Shown: positions 8,866 through 20,000, numbered from the stretch's first letter. The stretch: 64,000 bases of DNA from Geodermatophilus sabuli (GCF_010686765.1 NZ_JAAGWF010000018.1:118711-182710), one strand, 5' to 3'. The notes: generated by a model not told the origin, from the sequence alone. Numbers and translations are program-made.

Positions 8866-11400
8866 CTAGGCGGTCGCCACCGCGTCGAGCACCCGCAGCC
8901 GGGCCGCCCGGCGCGCCGGCCAGACCGCGGCGAGCACCCCGATGACCGCCCCGACGGCCAGGAAGAGGAGCATCCGCCCGGCCGGGACGACGGGCCGGCT
9001 GATGCCCGCGGTCGCCAGCGCCTGGACGAGCGCGAGACCGAGGACGGTGCCGAGCACGAGACCCATCACCGCGCCGTACACGGAGATGACGACGGACTCG
9101 AGGCGGACCATCGACCGCAGTTGCCGCCGGTCCATCCCGATGGCCCGGAGCAGCCCGATCTCGCGGGTCCGCTCGATCACCGAGAGGGCCAGTGTGTTCA
9201 CGATGCCCAGGACCGCGATGATCACCGACAGCGCCAGCAGGGCGTTGATGATCAGGAGCAGCTGGTCGACGAAGCCGCGCTGCTCGGCAGCGAACTCCGC
9301 CTGGTCCTTGAGGGTGACCACCGGGTAGGGCTCGAGCGTCCCCTCCAGCTGCGACCGGACGGCGCCGGCGTCCGCGTCGGCCGCGAGGTCGACGTAGACG
9401 AAGCGGTCCAGAGGCTCTCCCCCGGCCGCGGTGAAGGCATCGAGGGACACCACCACCGTGCCGGCCGCCTGGTTGGCCGCGTAAATCCCCCCGAGGGTGA
9501 GGTCGAGGGGCCGGCCGTTGGCCAGGACCGCCGGGACGCTGTCGCCCACCGACCAGCCGTTGCTCGCTGCCGTGTCCTCGTCGACGAGCAGGCCGCCGTC
9601 CCGCAGCCCCTCCGTCCCCCCGCTCACGTAGTCCAGCACGAGGGCGGAGTCGAGCGTGTCCGCGTCGATCGCACTGATGAACGTCGGGGCGCCGTCGAAC
9701 GCCGCCTGCCCGAACCGCTGCTGCGTCACCGCCTCGACACCGTCGATGCCCCGGATCTGCTCCGCGATCTCCGCGCTGAACGGCGCGCCCACCGCGGTGG
9801 ACACCACGTAGTCCGCCCCCAGGGACTCCTCGACCAACGCGTCGACGGACGCGCTGGTCGAGGCACCGATGATGCTGAAGCCGCTCACCAGGGCCAGGCC
9901 GACCATGAGCGCGGACGCCGTCGCCGCGGTCCGGCGCGGGTTGCGCACCGCGTTCTCCCGCGCGAGGCGCCCGGCGGTACCGAACAGCCGGGGCAGGGCG
10001 GCGCCGATACCCCGCAGGAACGGCCTGGCGAGCACCGGGCTCAGGGCGATGGCGCCGAGCAGCAGGGCGAGCGCGCCCAAGCCGACGAGGCTCGCGGCCG
10101 TGCTGCCGTCGTCGACGACGAGGGCGGCGACCAGGGCGGCTCCGCCGGCGACCGCCACCACGCTCCCGACCACCGTCCGGCGGAACAGCGACCGCTCGAC
10201 CGCGACGTGGTCGTCCCGCATCGCCGCCACCGGCGGGGTCTTCGCGGCGCGACGGGCGGGGAGGTACGCCGCCGTCACCGTCACGAGGACCCCGACGGCG
10301 ACGGCCCAGACCACGGTGTCCAGGGCGAAGACCAGCCCGCCGTCGAGGGTGAGCCCGAACGACCCGAACAGGCCCCGCAGGCCGGCGGCGACGCCGAAGC
10401 CCCCGGCGAGGCCCACGGCCGAGCCGACGACGCCCAGGACCAGGGCCTCGGCCAGCACGGACCGCGTGACCTGGGCGCGGCCGGCGCCCAGCGCCCTCAG
10501 CAGGGCCAGTTCCCGCGTCCGCTGGGCGACGAGCATCGAGAAGGTGTTGAGGATGATGAAGGTGCCGACGAACAACGCGATCCCGGCGAAGGCGAGCAGG
10601 AACACCTCGACGAAGGCCAGTCCCTCCTGGAAGTCGCCGGCCAACGCCGCTGCCTGCTCGTCGGCCGTCCGGACGGTGTACCCGTCCCCGAGCGCCGCGG
10701 CGACCCGGTCCCTCAGCTGCGCGTCCGTGACCCCGTCCGCGGCGAGGACGCTGATGCCGTCGAAACGGCCCGGCTCGCCGAAGAGCTCCTGTGCCGTCGC
10801 CGTGTCGAACGCCGCCAGGGAGGCCCCGGCGGAGCCGCCGGTGTCCCCGAAGGTGAAGACGCCGACCAGTTCCGCCTCGACCCGCGGGCCGGTCGTGAGG
10901 ACGGGGACCGAGTCACCGAGGGCGTACCCGGCCTTCTCCGCCGAGTCGACGTCGAGGGCGACCTGCGCGGGACCCTCGGGGGCCCGGCCGTCGACCAGGG
11001 TGCTGCTGGAGAGCTGCCGGTCGGGCTCCCAGCTGATCCCGATGCCAGGGGCGCCGCCGGTGTCGAGGACGGCGCCGTCACGGTCGAGGACGTAGACGCC
11101 CTCGGCCTGCACGTAGCCGGCCGCCGCCGCGACGCCCTCGACCTCGAGCACCTCGTCGACGGCGTCGGCCGACACCGTCGAGACCGCGCCGCTGCCCTCG
11201 AGGCCCGAGTCGAAGGCCGACGCCGCCTCGACGTTGACGTCCGAGGCAGTGCTGGAGAACAGGTCGTCGAAGGTCTTGCTGAGGGTGTCGGTGAAGATCA
11301 TCGTCCCGGAGACGAAGGCGACCCCGAGGACGATGGCCAACCCGCTGAGCGCGAGACGCAGCTTGTGCGCGAGGAGGTTGCGCAGCGTGGCACGCCACAT
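8866..11400 (-). CDS. MacB/FtsX-type ABC transporter permease
   Basis: 844-residue permease with two tandem MacB_PCD/FtsX units. The N-terminal signal-anchor helix starts near residue 15. An extracellular domain runs to about 250, then three helices to about 390 with a cytoplasmic loop. The unit repeats from about 470 and ends in three helices. The segments RTRELALLRALGAGRAQV and ERTREIGLLRAIGMDRRQLRS are the coupling loops of the two units. It follows its ATPase gene by one base. Such pairs act as mechanotransmitting exporters or extrude lipids, peptides or antibiotics. The substrate is unknown. Confidence 0.93.
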   Translation of the reverse strand: MWRATLRNLLAHKLRLALSGLAIVLGVAFVSGTMIFTDTLSKTFDDLFSSTASDVNVEAASAFDSGLEGSGAVSTVSADAVDEVLEVEGVAAAAGYVQAEGVYVLDRDGAVLDTGGAPGIGISWEPDRQLSSSTLVDGRAPEGPAQVALDVDSAEKAGYALGDSVPVLTTGPRVEAELVGVFTFGDTGGSAGASLAAFDTATAQELFGEPGRFDGISVLAADGVTDAQLRDRVAAALGDGYTVRTADEQAAALAGDFQEGLAFVEVFLLAFAGIALFVGTFIILNTFSMLVAQRTRELALLRALGAGRAQVTRSVLAEALVLGVVGSAVGLAGGFGVAAGLRGLFGSFGLTLDGGLVFALDTVVWAVAVGVLVTVTAAYLPARRAAKTPPVAAMRDDHVAVERSLFRRTVVGSVVAVAGGAALVAALVVDDGSTAASLVGLGALALLLGAIALSPVLARPFLRGIGAALPRLFGTAGRLARENAVRNPRRTAATASALMVGLALVSGFSIIGASTSASVDALVEESLGADYVVSTAVGAPFSAEIAEQIRGIDGVEAVTQQRFGQAAFDGAPTFISAIDADTLDSALVLDYVSGGTEGLRDGGLLVDEDTAASNGWSVGDSVPAVLANGRPLDLTLGGIYAANQAAGTVVVSLDAFTAAGGEPLDRFVYVDLAADADAGAVRSQLEGTLEPYPVVTLKDQAEFAAEQRGFVDQLLLIINALLALSVIIAVLGIVNTLALSVIERTREIGLLRAIGMDRRQLRSMVRLESVVISVYGAVMGLVLGTVLGLALVQALATAGISRPVVPAGRMLLFLAVGAVIGVLAAVWPARRAARLRVLDAVATA

Positions 11401-11401
11401 G

Positions 11402-12181
11402 TCACGCCCCCAGGGCGGCGTCGAAGGCCTTCATGCGCTCGAGCACCCGCTCGCGGTTCGGGGCCGACATCCCGTCGACGATCCGGCCGTCGGCCAGGAA
11501 CAGCACACGGTCGGCGTACGCCGCGGCGACCGGGTCGTGGGTGACCATGACGATCGTCTGGCCCATCGCCCGGACCGACGTCTGGAGGAACGACAGGATG
11601 TCCGCGCTGCTCCTCGAGTCGAGGTTCCCGGTCGGCTCGTCGGCGAAGACGATCTCGGGCCGGCCGGCGAGCGCCCGGGCGCAGGCGACGCGCTGCTGCT
11701 GGCCTCCGGACAGCTCGCTCGGCCGGTGCGCCAGCCGCGGCCGGAGCCCCACGGTGTCGATCACCCGGTCCAGCCACTCCTGGTCGGGCCGTCGACCGGC
11801 GATGTCCATCGGCAGGGTGATGTTCTCCAGCGCCGTGAGCGTCGGCAGCAGGTTGTACGCCTGGAAGACGAACCCGATCTCGTCCCGGCGCAGCGCGGTG
11901 AGCTGCCGGTCGTTGAGCGAGCTCAGCTCGGTGGTCCCGATGTAGGTCTGGCCGCTGGTCACCGAGTCGAGGCCGGCCATGCAGTGCATGAGGGTCGACT
12001 TGCCGGCACCGGAGGGCCCCATGATGGCGGTGAACTCGCCGCGCGGAAAGGCGACGTCCACCGCGTCCAGCGCGACCACACGGGTGTCCCCTGCACCGTA
12101 GATCTTGCTCAGGCCGACACTCCGGGCAGCGGCAGGCGCGTCGAGCCCGACCCGCGGGGTGGGGATGTCCTGGATGGTCAC
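11402..12181 (-). CDS. ABC transporter ATP-binding protein, LolD/MacB type
   Basis: 259-residue ATPase partner of the downstream permease. Motifs seen are Walker A GPSGAGKST, Q-loop FQAYNLLPTLTALEN, signature LSGGQQQRVACARAL, Walker B IVFADEPTGNLD and the switch histidine VTHDP. GTG at 12181 is chosen because GAGGAG precedes it by six bases. The LolD/MacB-type Q-loop segment and the partner gene one base downstream leave little doubt about the complex. Confidence 0.95.
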   Translation of the reverse strand: MTIQDIPTPRVGLDAPAAARSVGLSKIYGAGDTRVVALDAVDVAFPRGEFTAIMGPSGAGKSTLMHCMAGLDSVTSGQTYIGTTELSSLNDRQLTALRRDEIGFVFQAYNLLPTLTALENITLPMDIAGRRPDQEWLDRVIDTVGLRPRLAHRPSELSGGQQQRVACARALAGRPEIVFADEPTGNLDSRSSADILSFLQTSVRAMGQTIVMVTHDPVAAAYADRVLFLADGRIVDGMSAPNRERVLERMKAFDAALGA

Positions 12182-12551
12182 GTTCGCTCCTCGGGGGGGG
12201 TCAGGACCTGCGCCGGTCGATGGCGGCCGACGTCGGGCTGCGTGACGCCCGGAACCGCGGGCTCGCCGGGACGTGCCGCCACGCAGTGCTGCTCGCCTCG
12301 TCCGCCGACCAGCGCCGACGGCGCCGCTGCCGAGGTGCGTGGATGCCGCTACCGGTCGTCGCCGCCATGTCGGAGGCCCCACCCTGGCGCAGCCGTCGCG
12401 TGGCACGGCAGGGCCGAAGGTCGGTGCTCTGCAGTGGCTTGCGCAAGCGCTCCCTCGATCCGTCCGCCACCGCACGTGGCCGCGGCGTCGGCCGCCGCCA
12501 CCGGGCGCATCGACTCCCTGCCCACTCCGGGACCGGGCTCGCGAGCCGTGC
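12182..12551. other. Gap without a supported gene
   Basis: 370 bases between the AraC-type gene and the ABC ATPase gene, both on the minus strand. Short readings exist in several frames but none has a ribosome site plus recognisable sequence. The stretch should hold the end of the AraC transcript and the promoter of the exporter pair. No clear dyad was found. Confidence 0.5.
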
Positions 12552-13547
12552 TCAGGGGCGACGTCGGAGACTCTCGCCTGGGAGGACGCCGTACCGCTCC
12601 CGGTAGTGGGCCGCGAAGCGCCCGTGGTGGGGGAAGCCCCAGCGGGCGGCGACCTGACCGACCGTCACCATCGCCGGATCGGCGGCGAGCAGGTCGCGGT
12701 GCACATGGCGGAGTCGCACGTGGCGCACGTACTCCGTCGGTGACGTGCCGAGCGAGCGCTGGAAACCCTGCTGCAGGCCCCGGACGCCGACGCCGACGGC
12801 TCGGGCGATGTCGCCGACGGTGAGCGGGTCGCCGGCGTGGGCCTCGATGTGGTCCCGGGCCCGGCGCACCACGGACGCTCCCGCGGCCGGCGTCGGTGCT
12901 CCGAGCTCGTCCCGGTGCTCGTGCAGCGCGGTGAGGAGCAAACCGGTCATGACGCTGTGGGTGAAGGGCCCGGCCAGCATCGGCTGGCGGATCAACGCGT
13001 TCTCGTCGGCGAGGTCGGTGGCGAGTGATCGCACGAGGGCCGACCACTGGGCCCCCCGGCCGCTGGAGAGGTCCAGGTGGAGGTCCAGCTCGATCGAGTG
13101 GCGCAGCGGCCGGTCCAGCAGCTGCTCCAGCTCGCGGTCGAGCGCCGTTCGGGCGATGCGCAGGGCGAGGACCGGGCCCGGCGACGCCCAGCCGGTGAAG
13201 ACGGCGTCCCGGTCGGGCACGTGCACCAGCGCCGCCCCCGGCCCGGCGACGACCTCTCGCCCTCCGCTGACGGCGATCACCGACCCGCCCTGGGGGACGT
13301 TGACCTGGTAGTGCCCCTGGTGGGAGCTCTCGATGCGGACCTCGGTGTCGTAGGACAGCCAGCCGACGGTGAGGGGTCCGAGGGAGGCCGCGTCCAGGGA
13401 CATGGCGAAGTGGGCGGCGTCGCCCAGCACGGTCACCCGGTGGCGGTGGTAGACCCGGGTGCCCACCTCACGCGCCTCGTCGGGGTCCCCGCTGCGGACC
13501 GACACCTCCGGCAAGGACCGGGGACGTGCACCCGCAGGACCGGTCAT
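12552..13547 (-). CDS. AraC-family transcriptional regulator
   Basis: 331-residue regulator. Residues about 20-215 form an AraC-binding-like sensor domain (cupin fold) with the segment HYQVNVPQGGS. Residues about 235-331 form the double helix-turn-helix, including DIARAVGVGVRGLQQGFQRSLGTSP (family pattern around GLQQGFQ). ATG at 13547 is preferred; 13559 is possible. It is divergent from the eugenol/vanillyl-alcohol oxidase gene with only 132 bases between the starts, so it is probably the activator of that gene, as in other aromatic oxidase loci. The inducer is unknown. Confidence 0.9.
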   Translation of the reverse strand: MTGPAGARPRSLPEVSVRSGDPDEAREVGTRVYHRHRVTVLGDAAHFAMSLDAASLGPLTVGWLSYDTEVRIESSHQGHYQVNVPQGGSVIAVSGGREVVAGPGAALVHVPDRDAVFTGWASPGPVLALRIARTALDRELEQLLDRPLRHSIELDLHLDLSSGRGAQWSALVRSLATDLADENALIRQPMLAGPFTHSVMTGLLLTALHEHRDELGAPTPAAGASVVRRARDHIEAHAGDPLTVGDIARAVGVGVRGLQQGFQRSLGTSPTEYVRHVRLRHVHRDLLAADPAMVTVGQVAARWGFPHHGRFAAHYRERYGVLPGESLRRRP

Positions 13548-13679
13548 GGCTCGTCCCATCTCATCCGCGGTGCGAACGGCGCGGGTCGGCATGCGAGCAG
13601 TTCCGACCGTCGCGTTGTGCCCTGGGCCACACAGCGAGTGTCCTACGGACGCCGTCCGTCACCGACGAAGGAGTTCCCC

Positions 13680-15269
13680 GTGGCCCGAGTGCTCCCCCCC
13701 GGACTGACCGAGTCCGACTTCGACGCCGCCATCGCCCGCTTCAAGGACGTCGTCGGCGAGAAGCACGTCGTCACCGAGGACGGCGACCTGGCCCGCTACC
13801 GCGATCCGTACCCGGTCGGCGGTCAGCCCGCCGAGGGCGCCTCGGCCGCCGTCTCCCCGGAGACCACCGAACAGGTGCAGGAGATCGTCCGGATCGCCAA
13901 CGAGTACGGCGTCCCGCTCTCGCCCATCTCGACCGGGAAGAACAACGGCTACGGGGGCGGTCAGCCCCGGCTGTCCGGTGCGGTGGTCGTGGACACCGGG
14001 CAGCGGATGGACCGCATCCTCGAGGTCGATGAGAAGTTCGGTTACGCGCTGCTCGAGCCGGGCGTCTCCTACTTCGACCTCTACGAGCACCTGCAGGCCA
14101 ACGCACCCTCCCTGATGCTCGACTGCCCCGACCTGGGATGGGGCTCGGTGGTCGGCAACACCCTCGACCGCGGTGTCGGCTACACGCCCTACGGCGACCA
14201 CCTCATGTGGCAGACCGGCCTGGAGGTCGTGCTGCCCACCGGCGAGGTCATGCGCACCGGCATGGGTGCGGTGCCGGGGAGCAACACCTGGCAGCTGTTC
14301 CAGTACGGCTTCGGTCCCTTCCCCGACGGCCTGTTCACCCAGTCCAACCTGGGCATCGTCACCAAGATGGGCATCGCGCTCATGCAGCGCCCTCCGGCGT
14401 CAGAGACCTTCGTCGTCTCCTTCGACCGGGAGGAGGACCTGCAGCAGGTCGTCGACATCATGCTGCCGCTGCGGATCAACATGGCGCCGCTGCAGAACGT
14501 GCCGGTGCTGCGCAACATCATCCTCGACGCCGGCGTCGTCTCGAAGCGCACCGAGTGGTACGACGGCGACGGCCCGCTGCCGCCCGAGGCGATCGAGGAG
14601 ATGAAGTCCGAGCTCGGCCTCGGGTACTGGAACCTGTACGGCACCGTCTACGGCCCGCCACCGGTCGTCGAGACGTACCTGGGGATGATCAAGGACGCGT
14701 TCCTCCAGGTCCCCGGCTCGCGGTTCGCCACGACCCGCGACCGCGACGAGGCCACCGATCGCGGCGCGCACGTCCTGCACGACCGGCACCGGATCAACAA
14801 CGGCATCCCGTCCCTCGACGAGATGAAGCTGATGGAGTTCATGCCCAACGGCGGGCACATCGGCTTCTCGCCCGTCTCGGCCCCGGACGGCGCCGACGCG
14901 ATGAAGCAAGCGCTCATGGTGCGCCGGCGGGCCGACGAGTACCGCAAGGACTACGCCGCCCAGTTCGTCGTCGGCCTGCGGGAGATGCACCACATCGGCC
15001 TGTTCCTGTTCGACACCACCGACGCCGCGGCCCGGCAGGAGACCCTCGATCTGGCCCGCGTGCTCATCGACGAGGCGGCCGCCGAGGGGTACGGGGAGTA
15101 CCGAACCCACAACGCCCTCATGGACCAGGTCATGGGAACCTACGACTGGGGCGACGGCGCGCTGCTCAGGTTCCACGAGACGGTCAAGGACGCCCTCGAC
15201 CCCAACTCGATCATGGCACCGGGGAAGTCCGGCATCTGGGGCAGGAAGTACCGCGGGCAGGGTCTGTGA
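13680..15269 (+). CDS. Vanillyl-alcohol/eugenol oxidase, VAO-family flavoprotein
   Basis: 529-residue FAD oxidase, collinear with Rhodococcus eugenol oxidase as I remember that protein. An FAD-binding PCMH domain covers about 50-230 and a cap domain about 250-480. Residues equivalent to the known active site are present: Tyr91, Asp151, Tyr474-Arg475, and His393 in the PNGGHIGFSP segment, the predicted covalent 8-alpha-histidyl-FAD link. These enzymes oxidise para-substituted phenols such as vanillyl alcohol or eugenol to the aldehyde or coniferyl alcohol, making hydrogen peroxide. GTG at 13680 follows AAGGAG and gives the family length. It is likely controlled by the divergent AraC gene. Together with the LigM-like gene it points to lignin-derived phenols. 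Confidence 0.93.
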   Translation: MARVLPPGLTESDFDAAIARFKDVVGEKHVVTEDGDLARYRDPYPVGGQPAEGASAAVSPETTEQVQEIVRIANEYGVPLSPISTGKNNGYGGGQPRLSGAVVVDTGQRMDRILEVDEKFGYALLEPGVSYFDLYEHLQANAPSLMLDCPDLGWGSVVGNTLDRGVGYTPYGDHLMWQTGLEVVLPTGEVMRTGMGAVPGSNTWQLFQYGFGPFPDGLFTQSNLGIVTKMGIALMQRPPASETFVVSFDREEDLQQVVDIMLPLRINMAPLQNVPVLRNIILDAGVVSKRTEWYDGDGPLPPEAIEEMKSELGLGYWNLYGTVYGPPPVVETYLGMIKDAFLQVPGSRFATTRDRDEATDRGAHVLHDRHRINNGIPSLDEMKLMEFMPNGGHIGFSPVSAPDGADAMKQALMVRRRADEYRKDYAAQFVVGLREMHHIGLFLFDTTDAAARQETLDLARVLIDEAAAEGYGEYRTHNALMDQVMGTYDWGDGALLRFHETVKDALDPNSIMAPGKSGIWGRKYRGQGL

Positions 15270-15287
15270 CTCGTCGCTGACACCGGG

Positions 15288-15310
15288 GGCCCCTCACCGG
15301 TGGCGGGGCC
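15288..15310 (+). terminator. Hairpin after the phenol oxidase gene
   Basis: GGCCCC at 15288-15293 pairs with GGGGCC at 15305-15310 across an 11-base loop. It lies 18 bases after the oxidase stop. The stem is short but GC-only. Confidence 0.5.
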
Positions 15311-15343
15311 GGCGGATCGAGGCGGTCCTCACCTGCCTCCTGG

Positions 15344-16027
15344 TCAGGAGGACCCTGCTGATCGTCCATCCGGGCGGACGTCCGCGGTGACCGGCAGGCG
15401 TGACCGCAGTGTCGGCACCCCGGGGCCGTCGAGCTGGTCGAGGTAGGGCACGCGGCCGGCCATGCTCATCACCAGCGCCAGGGTCGGTCCTGAGACCAGG
15501 GGGCCGCTGCCCGTGGTGAACGGCCCGTCAGTCGCCCGCAGCTGCAGGCCGGCCACGTGGGAACGGCTGGCGACCGTGAAGTCGCGTCGAGCGAAGAAGT
15601 ACGCCACCGGCGTCAGTGCGTCGACGCTCGGCGTCCGAGGGAGCCCCAGCGGCTGGCGGATGTCCTGCGCGTGCACGACGACCTCGCCGAGGTAGGCCGG
15701 GGTGTGTCCCGACGGTGCGGTCGTGCTGCTGATGACGGCGCGGAAGCGATCGAGCGTCTCGGCCGGGGTGTTGCCGCGCTGCTCGGCCAGCCGGCGCTCG
15801 TTGTGCACGTCGGGCCGGAATCGCGCGCCGAGCATGCTGCGCAGCCACTGCCACCGGTCGACGCTCGCCGCGGCGGTCAGGTGGGCGACGACCTGCTCGA
15901 CGTCCCACTCCCCGCACAGGCTCCCGTGCCGCCACTGCTCTGGGCTGAGGCCCGCGAGGTCCTCGGCCAGTGCGGCCCGCTCCGCGTGTGCCGAGACCCA
16001 CAGGTCGTCGTCGTGCACTCGTGCCAT
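15344..16027 (-). CDS. Mycothiol-dependent maleylpyruvate-isomerase-family protein (DinB fold)
   Basis: 227 residues. The N-terminal half has the MDMPI_N/DinB-like four-helix fold with the expected metal histidines: H-A at residue 14, VVAHL near 49, and VVHAQDIRQPLG near 117-127. The C-terminal part is the usual TIGR03083-type extension with the FTTGSGPLVSGPTLALVMSMAGR segment. Most members of this large actinobacterial family are uncharacterised thiol transferases; a few isomerise maleylpyruvate. A gentisate-dioxygenase-like gene lies 5 kb away, which makes an isomerase role conceivable, but it is not in that operon. The specific function is open. Confidence 0.75.
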   Translation of the reverse strand: MARVHDDDLWVSAHAERAALAEDLAGLSPEQWRHGSLCGEWDVEQVVAHLTAAASVDRWQWLRSMLGARFRPDVHNERRLAEQRGNTPAETLDRFRAVISSTTAPSGHTPAYLGEVVVHAQDIRQPLGLPRTPSVDALTPVAYFFARRDFTVASRSHVAGLQLRATDGPFTTGSGPLVSGPTLALVMSMAGRVPYLDQLDGPGVPTLRSRLPVTADVRPDGRSAGSS

Positions 16028-16260
16028 CAGCTGCCTTCTCCGTCCTCGGTGACGTGACGACCATCCAGACCCGCGCCGACCGCCGACGTCATCGGCAGCG
16101 CTGCGCGCGACTCCTCCAGCGGGTCCTCCGGACGGTGACGGCCGGGGCCGACCCCGCTAGTGTGAACCCAGCGTCGCGTGCCGGTGGCAGACCGTGCCAG
16201 GCATGGAGGCGCCGGATCGAAGGAGGACGACGATGAACTCGTCGCCCCTTTCGTCCTCGC

Positions 16261-16731
16261 GTGTCTGAGCGCGAGACGATCAGGCTGGTCGCCTGGAGCC
16301 GTGAACTGCGCCTGGTGCACGAGCGCCTGAGAGCGGCTCTGGGGCTCACCCGGAGCTCCCTGGCGGACGGCGCTCCCGAGGAGACGGCCACCCGTGAGTT
16401 GCTGCTGTACTGCCGGGGGTTCTGCACCGCTCTGGACGGACACCACCGCGGCGAGGACCGGACTCTGTTCCCGGCCATCGCGGCTGCCCATCCCGAGCTG
16501 GGCCCGGTGCTGCGGTCGCTGGAGCAGGACCACTCGATGATCGCCCACCTCCTCGAGGGCCTGCGGGTGGCGACGGAGCGAGGTGCGCCCCGGCCGGAGC
16601 TGGACCGGCACCTGGAGGGGATCGCCGCCGTGATGGAGAACCACTTCCGCTACGAGGAGCGCCGACTGCTCACGGTGCTCGAGACCCTGGAACTGGACGC
16701 CGGGACGAGCGAGGTGCTGGGACCGCTGTGA
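16261..16731 (+). CDS. Hemerythrin-like HHE domain protein
   Basis: 156-residue four-helix protein with the HHE cation-binding pattern. Candidate di-iron ligands are His in LVHERL, the HHRGED segment (helix 2), QDHSMI (helix 3) and ENHFRYEE (helix 4). It probably binds oxygen, nitric oxide or iron. The GTG start at 16261 gives a full first helix. It is a monocistronic gene between the MDMPI-like gene and the demethylase region. No specific link to aromatic catabolism is visible, though oxidase-derived peroxide nearby could make an iron/oxygen sensor useful. Confidence 0.8.
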   Translation: MSERETIRLVAWSRELRLVHERLRAALGLTRSSLADGAPEETATRELLLYCRGFCTALDGHHRGEDRTLFPAIAAAHPELGPVLRSLEQDHSMIAHLLEGLRVATERGAPRPELDRHLEGIAAVMENHFRYEERRLLTVLETLELDAGTSEVLGPL

Positions 16732-18662
<1,931 letters not shown>

Positions 18663-18673
18663 GAGGAGCGGTC

Positions 18674-18712
18674 ACGGGCTCGGGACCTCGTCGTGCGGGG
18701 TCCCGAGCCCGT
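18674..18712 (+). terminator. 14-bp hairpin after the demethylase gene
   Basis: Arms 18674-18687 and 18699-18712 are perfectly complementary around an 11-base loop, starting 12 bases after the stop codon. It may stop or only attenuate transcription into the MetE-like gene, which lies 98 bases further on the same strand. Confidence 0.7.
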
Positions 18713-18751
18713 CCGTCCCCCAGCCGTCGACGACCATCCCCAGGAGTGCCC

Positions 18752-18814
18752 GTGACGACCCTCTCGACCCGACGCCGAACCGACCACGCGGACACGGCAG
18801 GGGTCACGCCATGA
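18752..18814 (+). CDS. Possible 20-residue leader peptide before the MetE-like gene
   Basis: GTG at 18752 has a good ribosome site (AGGAG five bases upstream). It opens a 20-codon frame whose TGA overlaps the ATG of the MetE-like gene (ATGA). The peptide is rich in Thr, Arg and Asp (TTLSTRRRTDHADT) and has no recognised homologue. The coupling suggests a translated leader that helps initiate, or regulates, the downstream gene. It could instead be a chance frame. Confidence 0.4.
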   Translation: MTTLSTRRRTDHADTAGVTP

Positions 18815-19851
18815 TCGCCCGGCCCGTCCTCCCGCCGTTCCCGACCTCGATCGTGGGGAGCCTCCCGCAACCGGACTGGCTCATCGACCGGGAGCGGCTC
18901 GCGCACCGCTTCCCGCCGAGGGTCCGGGCCCGTGAGCTCTGGCGGGTGGCGCCGGAGCACCTGGGCGAGGCGCACGACGACGCCACGCGGTTGGCGATCC
19001 GGTCACAGGAAGAGGCCGGGCTCGACATCGTCACCGACGGGGAGATCCGCCGGGAGTCCTACTCCAACCACTTCGCCACGGCCCTGGACGGGGTCGACGT
19101 CGACGACCCCGGGACCGCTCTGGACCGATCGGGCCACCCCAACCCGGTGCCCCGGGTGGTCGGCGGGATCTCCCGGCCCAGACCCGTCCAGGTGGACGAC
19201 GTCCGGTTTCTCCGCGGACACACGGACCGCACCGTCAAGATCACCGTGCCTGGCCCGTTCACCATGTCCCAACAGGCCCAGGACGAGCACTACCCGGACC
19301 CGCGCAGCCTGGCCCTGGCCTACGCCGAGGTCGTCCGTGCCGAGATCGCCGACCTCTTCGCTGCCGGCGCCGACATCGTGCAGGTGGACGAGCCCTACCT
19401 GCAGGCTCGGCCCGAGGCGGCCCGCGCCTACGGCGCTGAGGCCCTGACCCGCGCACTCGAGGGTGCCGCCGGGACCACCGCCGTGCACATCTGCTTCGGC
19501 TACGCCGCCATCATCCACGAGCGCCCCGAGGGCTACTCGTTCCTCGCGGAACTGGCCGACACGCCGGTCGATCAGGTGTCCGTCGAGACCGCCCAGTCCC
19601 ACCTCGACCCCACGAGCCTGCGGCCGCTGCGGGGCAAGGGCGTCATCCTGGGCGTCCTGGACCTGTCCACCCCGGACGTGGAGACCCCGGAGACCGTGAC
19701 CGAGCGGGTCCGGCGAGTTCTCGACGTGGTCGATGCGGACGAGCTCGTGCTGTCCAGCGACTGTGGTCTCAAGTACCTCCCGCGGGCTTCGGCCGAGGGC
19801 AAGATGCGGTCCCTCGTCGCAGCCGCCGCCGCACTGCGGCTGGAACTGTGA
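18811..19851 (+). CDS. Short MetE-like (cobalamin-independent) methyltransferase
   Basis: 346-residue protein matching only the C-terminal catalytic barrel of methionine synthase MetE. The zinc ligands are recognisable as H226-x-C228, a glutamate (E248 or E259) and C318 in SSDCGLKYLP. The N-terminus TSIVGSLPQP corresponds to the start of the MetE catalytic domain. Such stand-alone proteins transfer methyl groups to a thiol from various donors. Placed directly after a LigM-like demethylase, it could unload 5-methyl-THF onto homocysteine or another thiol and so regenerate THF. That coupling is inference. The start overlaps the small upstream frame at 18752. Confidence 0.85.
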   Translation: MIARPVLPPFPTSIVGSLPQPDWLIDRERLAHRFPPRVRARELWRVAPEHLGEAHDDATRLAIRSQEEAGLDIVTDGEIRRESYSNHFATALDGVDVDDPGTALDRSGHPNPVPRVVGGISRPRPVQVDDVRFLRGHTDRTVKITVPGPFTMSQQAQDEHYPDPRSLALAYAEVVRAEIADLFAAGADIVQVDEPYLQARPEAARAYGAEALTRALEGAAGTTAVHICFGYAAIIHERPEGYSFLAELADTPVDQVSVETAQSHLDPTSLRPLRGKGVILGVLDLSTPDVETPETVTERVRRVLDVVDADELVLSSDCGLKYLPRASAEGKMRSLVAAAAALRLEL

Positions 19852-19912
19852 CCGCCCCGGCCGCGCCGCGGGGACGAGTCGGCGTCCATGCCTCTCACCT
19901 CTCGTCGGAGCG

Positions 19913-19982
19913 CCCCGTGCCCGGTCGGCTGCGGGGGCGATCGTCCGGGTAGCGAGCACCGCGCGGCCGACCGGGCACGGGG
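19913..19982. terminator. 16-bp inverted repeat between convergent genes
   Basis: CCCCGTGCCCGGTCGG at 19913-19928 pairs perfectly with 19967-19982 across a 38-base loop. It lies between the convergent MetE-like gene and FAH-family gene and probably serves as a bidirectional terminator. Confidence 0.6.
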
Positions 19983-20000
19983 TGGAGGACCCGCTCGTGC

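Noticed and set aside
8785..11544. 919-codon plus-strand frame
   Set aside because: Antisense to the FtsX-type permease, whose motifs are unambiguous.
15344..16027. Firm call as maleylpyruvate isomerase of the gentisate pathway
   Set aside because: The DinB/MDMPI family is large and mostly of unknown function, and the gene is 5 kb from and not in operon with the dioxygenase.
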